From positions 1-29,551 of the IMG/VR virus record IMGVR_UViG_3300014962_000041: 29,551 bases of DNA; one strand, 5' to 3'. The position numbers and the translations under genes were made by a program. Shown piece after piece: positions 1 through 5,520 of the stretch. This DNA is from a virus. Positions within the stretch are counted from its first letter, which is position 1. Every line of letters begins with the position of its first letter. The notes beneath the pieces are model-generated. The model did not search any database, had not been told where the DNA came from, and saw only the letters and a program-made list of their open reading frames with translations.

Positions 1-226
1 ACGCCATTAGGTGAACCAATCGCCCTACCGTGAAAGCATCGGATTCGTCTTGTCCGTATTTCGTAACGTAGTGGTACGTTTTGGGTGAGGACAAGAGCAG
101 TTTACAAGCGGACGAGGACAAGGCGTACTTGGCAAGGTGGCCGTAGTAAAACGAATCGTCCTGCATCTTTTCAAGAATGGTAGCCCTATCCCAAGTGCTA
201 CCGTCCAACAGTTCGATAATTTTCAT
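1..226 (-). CDS. RecB-like PD-(D/E)XK nuclease, N-terminal part (gene spans the contig ends)
   Basis: This is the 5' part of the nuclease gene that continues at 29453-28898. The ATG at 226-224 starts MKIIELLDGSTW, and the frame runs without a stop to the window edge. Joining base 3 to base 29453 gives a 780-nt gene, 259 residues plus stop, with the frame kept. This part encodes about residues 1-75, including the GRLVH segment (His72) typical of exonuclease VIII/RecB-like phage nucleases. The ATG overlaps the stop of the upstream 53-residue gene by four bases (ATGA), so the two are probably translationally coupled. The catalytic core is described in the right-end entry. Confidence 0.85.
   Translation of the reverse strand, partial: MKIIELLDGSTWDRATILEKMQDDSFYYGHLAKYALSSSACKLLLSSPKTYHYVTKYGQDESDAFTVGRLVHLMA
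3..100. repeat. 98-bp terminal direct repeat, left copy
   Basis: These 98 bases are identical to 29454-29551 at the other end. The first two bases of the window (AC) do not match the two bases before the right copy (GA). This is the signature of a circular or circularly permuted genome whose assembly overlaps itself, or of a short real terminal redundancy. The copy lies inside the RecB-like nuclease gene, which reads through in frame when the ends are joined. Confidence 0.95.
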
Positions 227-384
227 AGCATCTTTTTAATACGCTCGTGTGCTGCTGCTCCGCCATTGTTAAAAGCAATATCCATACGCATCGATTCGTA
301 ATTAATAGCTCTGTCTATTTCCTCTTGCGGGATGTCCCGGCCGTACTGCTTTGCAAGCAAGTACATATATTCAACAGTCGTCAT
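223..384 (-). CDS. Small hypothetical protein, 53 aa
   Basis: An open frame of 53 residues starts MTTVEYMYLLAKQYG and ends with a Lys-Met-Leu stop. Its ATG shares one base with the stop of the upstream gene (TAATG at 386-382), and its TGA overlaps the ATG of the nuclease gene (ATGA at 226-223). The two exact junctions support it as a real gene. The sequence is soluble, charged and probably helical, with no recognised domain. It sits in the nuclease/replication transcription unit begun by the promoter near 828. Function is unknown. Confidence 0.7.
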   Translation of the reverse strand: MTTVEYMYLLAKQYGRDIPQEEIDRAINYESMRMDIAFNNGGAAAHERIKKML

Positions 385-686
385 TACCAAGCAAGGTTTT
401 CGGCACGGAACTCCGCACGTAAATACAAAGGCGAAATATCAAACTCCTCTGGGAAGTTTATCTCTCTCGGCTGTTGGATAAACCCGCCGTAAAACTTAAC
501 GCCATCGGGAGATTGCTGGTATTCGCCATCAAGCTCTAAATGCCAATCGTAGAACTCCTCTACATTCTTGAATCCTGCCCAAGCAGCAAACGCTTCGTAG
601 AAAGCAGTTACGGTATCGAAGTTATCCTCCGGGCCTACATTCTGGTCTGCCGCAGCATCCATTAGGTCAACGTATGTTACTTGCAT
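384..686 (-). CDS. Acidic hypothetical protein, about 100 aa
   Basis: The protein is acidic and rich in aromatic residues (for example FYEAFAAWAGF and EEFYDWHLELDGEY). No family is recognised. I chose the ATG at 686 (MQVTYVDLMDAAADQ), which overlaps the end of the upstream membrane-protein gene by 10 nt; an ATG at 698 would add four residues (MESA). Longer extensions use non-ATG codons and run deep into the neighbouring gene. The stop is shared with the next start (TAATG). High acidity and small size would suit a protein-interaction or inhibitor role, but that is only a guess. Confidence 0.65.
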   Translation of the reverse strand: MQVTYVDLMDAAADQNVGPEDNFDTVTAFYEAFAAWAGFKNVEEFYDWHLELDGEYQQSPDGVKFYGGFIQQPREINFPEEFDISPLYLRAEFRAENLAW

Positions 687-805
687 AGCAGATTCCATAA
701 AAGTTGAGGGAAGAGGAACATCACAAATACTGCGATGGATGCAATAACAAACCACGCCAACGGCACGGTAATGTTAATGATTAGGTCTTGGAGTTTTTGA
801 TTCAT
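677..805 (-). CDS. Small single-pass membrane protein, 42 aa
   Basis: The ATG at 805 starts MNQKLQDLIINITVPLAW. Residues about 12-38 form one continuous hydrophobic segment, so an inner-membrane helix with a short polar N terminus is expected. It is the first gene after the promoter at 828-866, and the start lies directly after the leader element AACACCTAAAAC that is shared with the promoter near 5053. No family is recognised. Early phage membrane peptides often act on host physiology or superinfection, but nothing here shows that. Confidence 0.6.
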   Translation of the reverse strand: MNQKLQDLIINITVPLAWFVIASIAVFVMFLFPQLLWNLLCK

Positions 806-827
806 TGTTTTAGGTGTTTTGTTTGTA

Positions 828-866
828 CAAACATAAATAAAAAAACAATACACCAAACATTCGAGC
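828..866 (-). promoter_or_regulatory. Bacteroidota-type promoter A (TATGTTTG)
   Basis: Read on the minus strand, the -7 box TATGTTTG (835-828) fits the TAnnTTTG consensus. A TTTG at 857-854 lies 18 bp upstream and fits the -33 element. TATTG lies 10 bp upstream of the box, as at promoters B and D. An eight-T tract followed by G ends 30 bp upstream and is the tail of the terminator at 867-890. It should drive the membrane-protein, 100-aa, 53-aa and nuclease genes. Confidence 0.65.
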
Positions 867-890
867 AAAAAAAATAGAGCCGAAGCTCTA
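867..890 (-). terminator. Rho-independent terminator with UUCG loop
   Basis: On the minus strand the stem is TAGAGC-TTCG-GCTCTA, followed by eight Ts. It ends the helicase-to-46-aa-gene operon. The first bases of the stem include the TAG stop codon of the 46-aa gene, and the T tract touches the upstream boundary of promoter A. Confidence 0.9.
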
Positions 891-1028
891 CTTTTCTTTC
901 CATTGCTGATAACACACGGCTACCCTTTGGTCTCTTTGCGGAAATTCTTTGGCCATTGTGTTATCCGTAACGCAACGCTGAATAAACTCCTTTTGTTTTT
1001 CTCCGGATTTTGGTTTAGGTAGTGGCAT
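888..1028 (-). CDS. Small conserved-type phage protein, 46 aa
   Basis: The ATG at 1028 starts MPLPKPKSGEKQKEFIQRC; the protein continues through KEFPQRDQRVAVCYQQW to a TAG at 890-888. The pattern (Pro/Lys-rich start, FIxRC, EFPxRxQRxAVCYxxW) recurs in my recollection in many phages, often fused to or beside prohead protease genes. Here it stands alone at the end of the replication operon. Its start overlaps the PD-(D/E)XK gene by 14 nt and its stop codon lies inside the terminator stem. Two cysteines (about 19 and 39) might bind metal or form a bridge. Function is unknown. Confidence 0.75.
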   Translation of the reverse strand: MPLPKPKSGEKQKEFIQRCVTDNTMAKEFPQRDQRVAVCYQQWKEK

Positions 1029-1521
1029 AAAGCTCTATTTGTTTAATGAATGAATTAGTTTGCATAAGAACAGCAAGCGGAGGAATCCACCCCATAGCGT
1101 TATCGTCCCCGGTTGCGCTATTCCCAACGCTCTTGTAATTAGCACTCGTCAGGTGGGTTCGTAGTTTGTCGGTACTAAATAAATAAGCAATATCGGTTTG
1201 TGCTTTGATAATATAAACGTAGAAGTCCGCCTTGCTCATTAAAATACCGGAATCCTCGTTTCTGTTGGTATTTCGGTATTCAATATAAAGGTTCGGGTTA
1301 TCCGGAGTTCCTCGTTTATTTGCCCACCAATACGCTTTCTCGTCGTACTTAACCTCGAAGGTATATACGGGCTGGAAGTTTGTGTGTTGGTCTGCCTCTC
1401 GCTTTGTTGCACGCAAGTCCCAGTCGTAGAACTTGTAATTCGGGGCTTCCTCAACGTCGTATCCCTTTGATTCAAGATACGCCTTCCAGATTGCTTCGCC
1501 GTACTTACCCGAGTGGTTCAT
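1015..1521 (-). CDS. Putative PD-(D/E)XK endonuclease, 168 aa
   Basis: Residues 5-25 form a helix with KYGEAIWKAYLESKGYDV, followed by DWDL (Asp33 and Asp35) and the strand FEVKYD with Glu56-Val57-Lys58. This order (helix, Asp, E-x-K) is the usual PD-(D/E)XK fold core. Many small phage and restriction nucleases of this fold bind DNA or act on branched DNA; the substrate here cannot be told. The gene overlaps the 140-aa gene by 17 nt upstream and the 46-aa gene by 14 nt downstream, within the helicase operon. It could alternatively be a nuclease-like protein without activity, since the remaining motif is weak. Confidence 0.6.
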   Translation of the reverse strand: MNHSGKYGEAIWKAYLESKGYDVEEAPNYKFYDWDLRATKREADQHTNFQPVYTFEVKYDEKAYWWANKRGTPDNPNLYIEYRNTNRNEDSGILMSKADFYVYIIKAQTDIAYLFSTDKLRTHLTSANYKSVGNSATGDDNAMGWIPPLAVLMQTNSFIKQIELYATT

Positions 1522-1927
1522 AGGCAGTATAAACGGAACGCAACTCCTCCACCCATTGCTTCCATAGCTTCGGGTTGCATCCGCAAGGCACGTGGTATTG
1601 GTGGTTAAATACTCGTGCGTGGATTGTTGCTATTTCCTTGGTTTGCTCTCCCGACAAAGTGTTTTTGTATTCCTTGTAAAACTGGTCAAGCCATTTGTAT
1701 TCCGATTCCTCCAAACATTTAGGATTCTTGCTTGGGAATAGTCGGTTTAACTTTTCCTTGCGGGCTTCGCATCCGCAGTCGATACCCGTTGCTTCGGCAA
1801 ACCAATCGACTACCGCCTTGATTCCGGTGGCTTCGGTTATCTGCTCGATTCTATCCCCTAACCCTTTTGGCTTCCGCCCACGTTTGGTACTCTTTGTCGC
1901 AGGTTGTTTTAATTCGGTCTCTGCCAT
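1505..1927 (-). CDS. Cysteine-motif protein with basic N terminus, 140 aa
   Basis: The N terminus carries a basic stretch KRGRKPKG (about residues 15-22) resembling an AT-hook. Two CGC motifs (51-53 and 115-117) and Cys71 are spread through the protein and could bind zinc or an iron-sulfur cluster. The middle contains KEKLNRLFP and the C-terminal part is rich in Trp, Tyr and His. The gene overlaps the sigma-like gene by 77 nt, unusually long even for this compact genome, and the next gene by 17 nt. I recall similar proteins beside sigma-like genes in other Bacteroidota phages. A DNA-binding role is plausible but unproven. Confidence 0.65.
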   Translation of the reverse strand: MAETELKQPATKSTKRGRKPKGLGDRIEQITEATGIKAVVDWFAEATGIDCGCEARKEKLNRLFPSKNPKCLEESEYKWLDQFYKEYKNTLSGEQTKEIATIHARVFNHQYHVPCGCNPKLWKQWVEELRSVYTAYEPLG

Positions 1928-2387
1928 TTTTCAAAGTATTGTAAATTGAACGAAGTGAAATCTTTGTTGCCTCCGATAACTTGCGGAGTGATACATCGCC
2001 GTCGTGGTAAATAGTAAAGAGCTTGTTATCGTACCAATCCCATTTAGCAACCTCCTCGTTAACGGCATCCAATAGCATCGTCAGGGCTTGGTCGGATTCG
2101 GTATTGTAAATTTCCTCCTTATCGTCAAACTCCTCGATTGATACGAATTTGATTCTTGCTCGCTGGGTCATCTCCCGCAGGTACATATTCCGCAGCGTAA
2201 TGTAAACGAAAAACGTGTTAACGTCATCGTCCCCGTATTCCAGCTTTTCGGGATTGTCCACGTATTGATGCAGACGCAAGTACATATCTTGTACCAGGTC
2301 GTGAGCATCGTCCCGGTCAAGACCGAAGGACTTTGCCATACGCAACCAATCGTCGTGGCGCTTTGCTAATCGGGGTAGGATTCCCAT
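1851..2387 (-). CDS. Sigma-factor-like protein, 178 aa
   Basis: Residues 20-75 resemble sigma region 2: GLDRDDAHDLVQDMYLRLHQ followed by a helix TFFVYITLRNMYLREMTQR. Residues 131-160 (VSLRKLSEATKISLRSIYN, then NGRDRIK) resemble the region 4 helix-turn-helix. Size and order fit small ECF-type sigma factors that direct RNA polymerase to alternative promoters. I chose the ATG at 2387; the frame extends 10 codons upstream only from a TTG. It overlaps the 50-aa gene by 22 nt and the 140-aa gene by 77 nt. A role in switching transcription to phage promoters is an inference. A terminase-small-subunit-like DNA-binding protein is a weaker alternative. Confidence 0.7.
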   Translation of the reverse strand: MGILPRLAKRHDDWLRMAKSFGLDRDDAHDLVQDMYLRLHQYVDNPEKLEYGDDDVNTFFVYITLRNMYLREMTQRARIKFVSIEEFDDKEEIYNTESDQALTMLLDAVNEEVAKWDWYDNKLFTIYHDGDVSLRKLSEATKISLRSIYNTLKNGRDRIKTTCDKEYQTWAEAKRVRG

Positions 2388-2518
2388 AAAATTTCCACTA
2401 ATATAATACCGAGGCAAATCTCCACCGTGTGCAGGTCTGCATCTTCGAACTCGGTCTTACTCCAATTAGCACCCAGCAAAAAGCCGTACAGCGGGTAGAA
2501 GTTAACGCTAAATCCCAT
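2366..2518 (-). CDS. Small hypothetical protein, 50 aa
   Basis: The ATG at 2518 starts MGFSVNFYPLYGFLLGANW; the frame runs through TEFEDADLHTVEICLGIIL to a TAG at 2368-2366. It overlaps the DnaA-like gene by 11 nt and the sigma-like gene by 22 nt, so it fills what would otherwise be a 90-nt hole in a fully packed operon. The C-terminal third is hydrophobic, so membrane association is possible. I recall small proteins of this pattern (a hydrophobic LLG followed by acidic residues and a hydrophobic end) in other phages. Function is unknown. Confidence 0.65.
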   Translation of the reverse strand: MGFSVNFYPLYGFLLGANWSKTEFEDADLHTVEICLGIILVEILWESYPD

Positions 2519-2900
2519 TTATGTATTTTTTAACTTCTGCCAACTTCGCCTCCAAGTTCTTTACTTGTTGTACTAATTCAGCATTCCGTTCCAATAAATA
2601 ATCATAGTTAATAACCTTCGTAACCATTACCGCTTGCTCGTCCTCTTGTGGCTCTGGAATATCCCCTCGTAATTTTTGTGCTACATCGTATGCTGATTCG
2701 TAGAATTTATCTCGTGGGAATTTTAATTTTAAGTAATGAATAATCGTAGCGTGGGACTTGCCCATTTGCGTTCCCAACTGCTCCAACGTAAAGAACGGGC
2801 GGAATGCCTTTGCGTATGCTGCTCGGATTTTTACGTTATTCCAATCCCGACGGCCATTATCCTTGTAGCCGATATTCTGGCAAAATTGTTTATAATTCAT
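2508..2900 (-). CDS. DnaA-C-terminal-like HTH protein with coiled-coil tail, 130 aa
   Basis: Residues about 20-60 read KIRAAYAKAFRPFFTLEQLG followed by KSHATIIHYLK. This matches the layout of DnaA domain IV, where the signature helix carries a HSTV-x-HA type motif that contacts the DnaA box. Residues about 98-128 form a heptad-like helix (LLERNAELVQQVKNLEAKLA) likely to dimerise. There is no AAA+ domain, so this is only the DNA-binding part of an initiator. It lies two genes below the helicase (ATGA overlap with the 70-aa gene). A role in origin recognition or in loading the helicase is an inference; a transcription regulator is the alternative. Confidence 0.65.
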   Translation of the reverse strand: MNYKQFCQNIGYKDNGRRDWNNVKIRAAYAKAFRPFFTLEQLGTQMGKSHATIIHYLKLKFPRDKFYESAYDVAQKLRGDIPEPQEDEQAVMVTKVINYDYLLERNAELVQQVKNLEAKLAEVKKYINGI

Positions 2901-3109
2901 ACTCTTGTACCAACGTATTTAGCGTTGCCTCTTTCTTTTTGAATTAGGATATGGAAGTACGGAACTTCGTATTGCTTGCCGTACTCATCCTCGATTAAAT
3001 ACCACGCACTCCATTGCTTCCAGCTAACAGGACGCCAATAGTCCAATACCAAGAACTTCTTGCCATTGATTGCAAAAACCTCATTCGGTGCGAATGGAAC
3101 TGGTATCAT
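2897..3109 (-). CDS. Small hypothetical protein, 70 aa
   Basis: The protein starts MIPVPFAPNEVFAINGKKFL and is rich in Trp and Tyr (WRPVSWKQWSAWYLIED). It looks like a small beta-strand domain, with alternating hydrophobic residues and a YEVPYF strand near the end. It is joined by ATGA overlaps to both neighbours (3109-3106 and 2900-2897), so it is translated with the coiled-coil gene and the DnaA-like gene. No family is recognised. Its place between helicase and initiator-like genes suggests a replication accessory role, but this is context only. Confidence 0.7.
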   Translation of the reverse strand: MIPVPFAPNEVFAINGKKFLVLDYWRPVSWKQWSAWYLIEDEYGKQYEVPYFHILIQKERGNAKYVGTRV

Positions 3110-3423
3110 AACGAAAGATTGTCTTTAATCTGTTCAAGTTCTTTTTTCAAAGCGTCAATCTCAATAGCACGTTCCCGATTCTGAATAAGCAAGCGGGCGT
3201 TTTCTACTCGTGCCTCGTTTATGCGCTTGTCCAAGTGCCGTTTCATCTCTACCATATCTTCAAGCATCTGCGTTGCCCGCCATACGGATAGCATATAGTC
3301 GACTACGTGCCTTTCGTTTGGGTTGGCCAAGGCCATCTCATTTAACCAGCGCACAACGTCGCTTACTTGCAGGATTTTATCCCGAACGTAAATCTCCCAA
3401 GAATCTTGACTAAAATGGGTCAT
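3106..3423 (-). CDS. Coiled-coil protein downstream of helicase, 105 aa
   Basis: The N-terminal half is helical (VRWLNEMALANPNERHVVDY), and residues about 55-100 form a long charged helix rich in Glu, Arg and Lys with Leu/Ile at heptad spacing (ENARLLIQNRERAIEIDALK), a likely coiled coil. It overlaps the helicase gene by 14 nt and the next gene by 4 nt. A helicase loader or scaffold is conceivable because loaders often sit beside phage helicases, but there is no ATPase motif here. Function is unknown. Confidence 0.7.
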   Translation of the reverse strand: MTHFSQDSWEIYVRDKILQVSDVVRWLNEMALANPNERHVVDYMLSVWRATQMLEDMVEMKRHLDKRINEARVENARLLIQNRERAIEIDALKKELEQIKDNLSL

Positions 3424-4348
3424 CGCTATAAATTACGGTTTGAATAGGTGCTTGAACATCGAGCAAGTTAACATTATTGTATGTAAATCCAACATTACCT
3501 TTCATCGAGCGAATGCGGATTGGTTCGGATAGCGGAGTGGGTCTGCCTCCGGTTTCCATCTCCTTTGTTTTTCTAACGTGAATCTCGGTAAACACCCAGT
3601 CCGTTAAGTGCTGTGCGTAACGGTGAATGATAACCACGGAATCGGCACGGTTGCCCCATTTACCCCCTCCTTCAATATCCGAGGTCATTGGCGGGGTTGG
3701 TAGTCCGGAGTATTGATGCCCATTAGGATGCGTGCGGCGCATTGCCTCCGTAACCGGGTGCGTGTTAACGATTGTTGTTACGGAGTTCTTATGGGCGAAG
3801 ATTCGCACGGCGGACGCTACCTCGTAGTGGTATTCGTGCATCCCTGCTTTTCCAAGTTTCTTTTGGTCTGTAACAAGTGAGTTGTACGGGTCAATAAGGC
3901 ATCCGGTGTACTGCCATTCCTCGTGAATTTCTTGCATTACCCGAAGCAAATCGAATGCGTTGTATAGGTTGTTGCTATCAATGAAACGAAAATGCTCATC
4001 AATGTAATCAAGGTGGCGGTACATCTTGGCCTCGGTTACATTCTGGATTGGTTCGCACGACAAGAACTCAATCAACTTGCGCTTCAACGAGTGTACCTCG
4101 TTCTCCGATGAATACACAAGCCACTTCTTATCGTAATTCATTGTTTGCATCAGCATCAGGTAAATCAGCGTGTGCGTTTTACCTACGTTGGCGTGGCCAG
4201 TTACAACAACAAACTCTCCGTCTTTGAATCGCAGGAACTCATCAATAGCCGGGTGGCCAAGTTTACCGGTGTCGTAGTATTTACCGCCTCTTGCTCTTTC
4301 CAAGAACGGCAATACCTTTTCGTTAGGAATTAGGTCAGGGTGTTTCAT
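3410..4348 (-). CDS. DnaB/Twinkle-type replicative helicase domain, 312 aa
   Basis: This RecA-fold ATPase should unwind DNA at the phage fork. The Walker A motif is GHANVGKT (51-58), the Walker B-like strand is CLIDP (150-154), followed by VNTHP (194-198), the IEGGGKWGNRADSVVIIHR segment (about 225-243) that matches the DnaB/Twinkle motif around the sensor region, and VRKTKE (258-263) as candidate arginine finger. At 312 residues it has only the ATPase core, with no primase or DnaB N-terminal domain. It is the first gene after promoter B, with the ATG four bases after the -7 box, suggesting a leaderless message. A RecA-like recombinase is less likely, given the helicase-like middle. Confidence 0.85.
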   Translation of the reverse strand: MKHPDLIPNEKVLPFLERARGGKYYDTGKLGHPAIDEFLRFKDGEFVVVTGHANVGKTHTLIYLMLMQTMNYDKKWLVYSSENEVHSLKRKLIEFLSCEPIQNVTEAKMYRHLDYIDEHFRFIDSNNLYNAFDLLRVMQEIHEEWQYTGCLIDPYNSLVTDQKKLGKAGMHEYHYEVASAVRIFAHKNSVTTIVNTHPVTEAMRRTHPNGHQYSGLPTPPMTSDIEGGGKWGNRADSVVIIHRYAQHLTDWVFTEIHVRKTKEMETGGRPTPLSEPIRIRSMKGNVGFTYNNVNLLDVQAPIQTVIYSDDPF

Positions 4349-4352
4349 ACGA

Positions 4353-4391
4353 CAAACGTAAACAAAAAATCAATACAAAAAAACATTGGGC
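4353..4391 (-). promoter_or_regulatory. Bacteroidota-type promoter B (TACGTTTG), likely leaderless
   Basis: The minus strand carries TACGTTTG (4360-4353), TATTG 10 bp upstream and the last G of an eight-T tract 30 bp upstream. The T tract is the tail of the terminator at 4392-4417. Only four bases separate the box from the helicase ATG, so the transcript would have little or no leader. Confidence 0.65.
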
Positions 4392-4417
4392 AAAAAAAAG
4401 CCCCTCCGGAGAGGGGC
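4392..4417 (-). terminator. Rho-independent terminator after SSB-like gene
   Basis: On the minus strand the stem GCCCCTC-TCCG-GAGGGGC (4417-4400) is perfect and is followed by eight Ts. It ends the transcript of the SSB-like gene, and the tail runs straight into promoter B. Confidence 0.95.
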
Positions 4418-4442
4418 TAAAAACCAGTCATTATTGAAACAC

Positions 4443-4871
4443 CTAAAACGGACTGGATTCTTCTACACGAGTTGCAAAGTGTTCTTGGTGGGTAGAACCA
4501 TTGGTTCCGCTCATCCAAGCGTTGAACTTCTCTGCAAGCTCGAAGATTTTTTCTGGGGCGATTGTTGCTCCTTGTGAAACATAAGCGGCACTCATTTCAA
4601 CAGCTGACTTTAATGCCACTTGGCGAATGATTGATGCGCTGCGGTCATCGTTGGACTTGGGTGCAGAAGGCGTCCAAGCGGGCTTATCGCCACGTTGAAT
4701 CTTGATTGTACCTTTCTCGTTCTTGGTGTACTCAACCTCGTCGCCTACTTTGTAGGAAGGAGTTTGGGACTTGGCGAAGGCGGTTCCAAAGTCGCCGTTA
4801 TCAAAACGGATATCCAACTTAAAGAACTCTTGCCATTGGCCGTTTGGGGTGATGCTTGTGATTTTAGGCAT
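4443..4871 (-). CDS. Probable OB-fold ssDNA-binding protein, 142 aa
   Basis: Residues 1-60 look like a small beta barrel (WQEFFKLDIRFDNGDFGTAF, then YKVGDEVEYTKNEKGTIKI). Residues about 80-98 form the helix ASIIRQVALKSAVEMSAAY, and the C terminus is VEESSPF, an acidic tail ending in Pro-Phe as in classical SSB, where it binds partner proteins. The sequence is not a canonical SSB, so the call rests on the fold pattern, the tail and its place between RusA and helicase genes. It overlaps the upstream 53-aa gene by 8 nt and is followed by a strong terminator, so it may be expressed at a high level. Confidence 0.6.
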   Translation of the reverse strand: MPKITSITPNGQWQEFFKLDIRFDNGDFGTAFAKSQTPSYKVGDEVEYTKNEKGTIKIQRGDKPAWTPSAPKSNDDRSASIIRQVALKSAVEMSAAYVSQGATIAPEKIFELAEKFNAWMSGTNGSTHQEHFATRVEESSPF

Positions 4872-5025
4872 TGTGTAATTCGTTTAATAGGGTTTGCTTT
4901 AATACTTCGTTTTCTGCTTCGAGGAACTGCATCCGGGATGCCATCGCCTCAATTCGATGTTGTAAAAACTCAACCATTTGTGCGGCTGATTCTTGCGACC
5001 AGTTTGTTCTTTGTCCGTAGTCCAT
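4864..5025 (-). CDS. Small coiled-coil protein, 53 aa
   Basis: The ATG at 5025 starts MDYGQRTNWSQESAAQMVEF, and residues about 12-48 form a helix with heptad-like hydrophobic positions (RIEAMASRMQFLEAENEVLK). It is the first gene after promoter C, and the ATG lies just past the AACACCTAAAAC leader element. The stop overlaps the SSB-like start by 8 nt. No family is recognised; it may dimerise. Confidence 0.65.
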   Translation of the reverse strand: MDYGQRTNWSQESAAQMVEFLQHRIEAMASRMQFLEAENEVLKQTLLNELHNA

Positions 5026-5052
5026 AAGAATAGTTTTAGGTGTTAGACAGGA

Positions 5053-5091
5053 CAAACATACGCAAAAAAATTAACATACAACACCTTTGCC
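5053..5091 (-). promoter_or_regulatory. Bacteroidota-type promoter C (TATGTTTG)
   Basis: The minus strand has TATGTTTG (5060-5053) and, exactly 30 bp upstream, an eight-T tract followed by G (5098-5091). Unlike promoters A and B the T tract is not a terminator tail: it encodes the end of the RusA-like protein. Eight bases after the box begins AACACCTAAAAC (5044-5033), as at promoter A. Confidence 0.6.
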
Positions 5092-5520
5092 AAAAAAAAT
5101 TACTTGCCCGGTGTTTTTTGTTATCTCGTGGTCTCGGCTGATAACGATTTTAGTTACAAAGTTGGTACTATCGTCCTCGATGCCTCCCCACTTGCGTAAC
5201 GCATCCAAGGCAAACTTAATCGCCATAATGCAGTTATCGTTATCGTATCCGTAGTTATGGCGTAGCGTAGCCGTTATCGTTCGGAATCTTGTTTTGTCGT
5301 ATGCTGCTAACTGTGTAAGCACCTCCTCGGTAAACTTGTCTTTGGCCTTTTTTCGGACTATCCAATGCTTTGAGGCGTAGAACTGATTAAGGGACGGTAC
5401 TTTGGATAGTACAACCTTAATCTCTATATCCGCAACGGGCTGCAAAGGCCGGGTCGAGCTTGTGGACTTCTTTGAGCAAGGTTTGTTCCTGCTCCTTGGC
5501 GTAGGCACGGCTTTGGTCAT
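5071..5520 (-). CDS. rusA: RusA-like Holliday junction resolvase, 149 aa
   Basis: RusA enzymes cut Holliday junctions and help resolve branched phage DNA before packaging. The family core is clear: LNQFYASKHWIVRKKAKDKF, then YGYDNDNCIMAIKFALDALR, WGGIEDDSTNF, where the Asp residues of DNDN and EDDS are the usual metal ligands. I chose the ATG at 5520, giving a basic Ser/Pro/Lys-rich N-terminal extension of about 28 residues that overlaps the 61-aa gene by 104 nt. A start inside would remove that overlap, but there is no later ATG before the core. The 3' end contains promoter C. Confidence 0.85.
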   Translation of the reverse strand: MTKAVPTPRSRNKPCSKKSTSSTRPLQPVADIEIKVVLSKVPSLNQFYASKHWIVRKKAKDKFTEEVLTQLAAYDKTRFRTITATLRHNYGYDNDNCIMAIKFALDALRKWGGIEDDSTNFVTKIVISRDHEITKNTGQVIFFGKGVVC

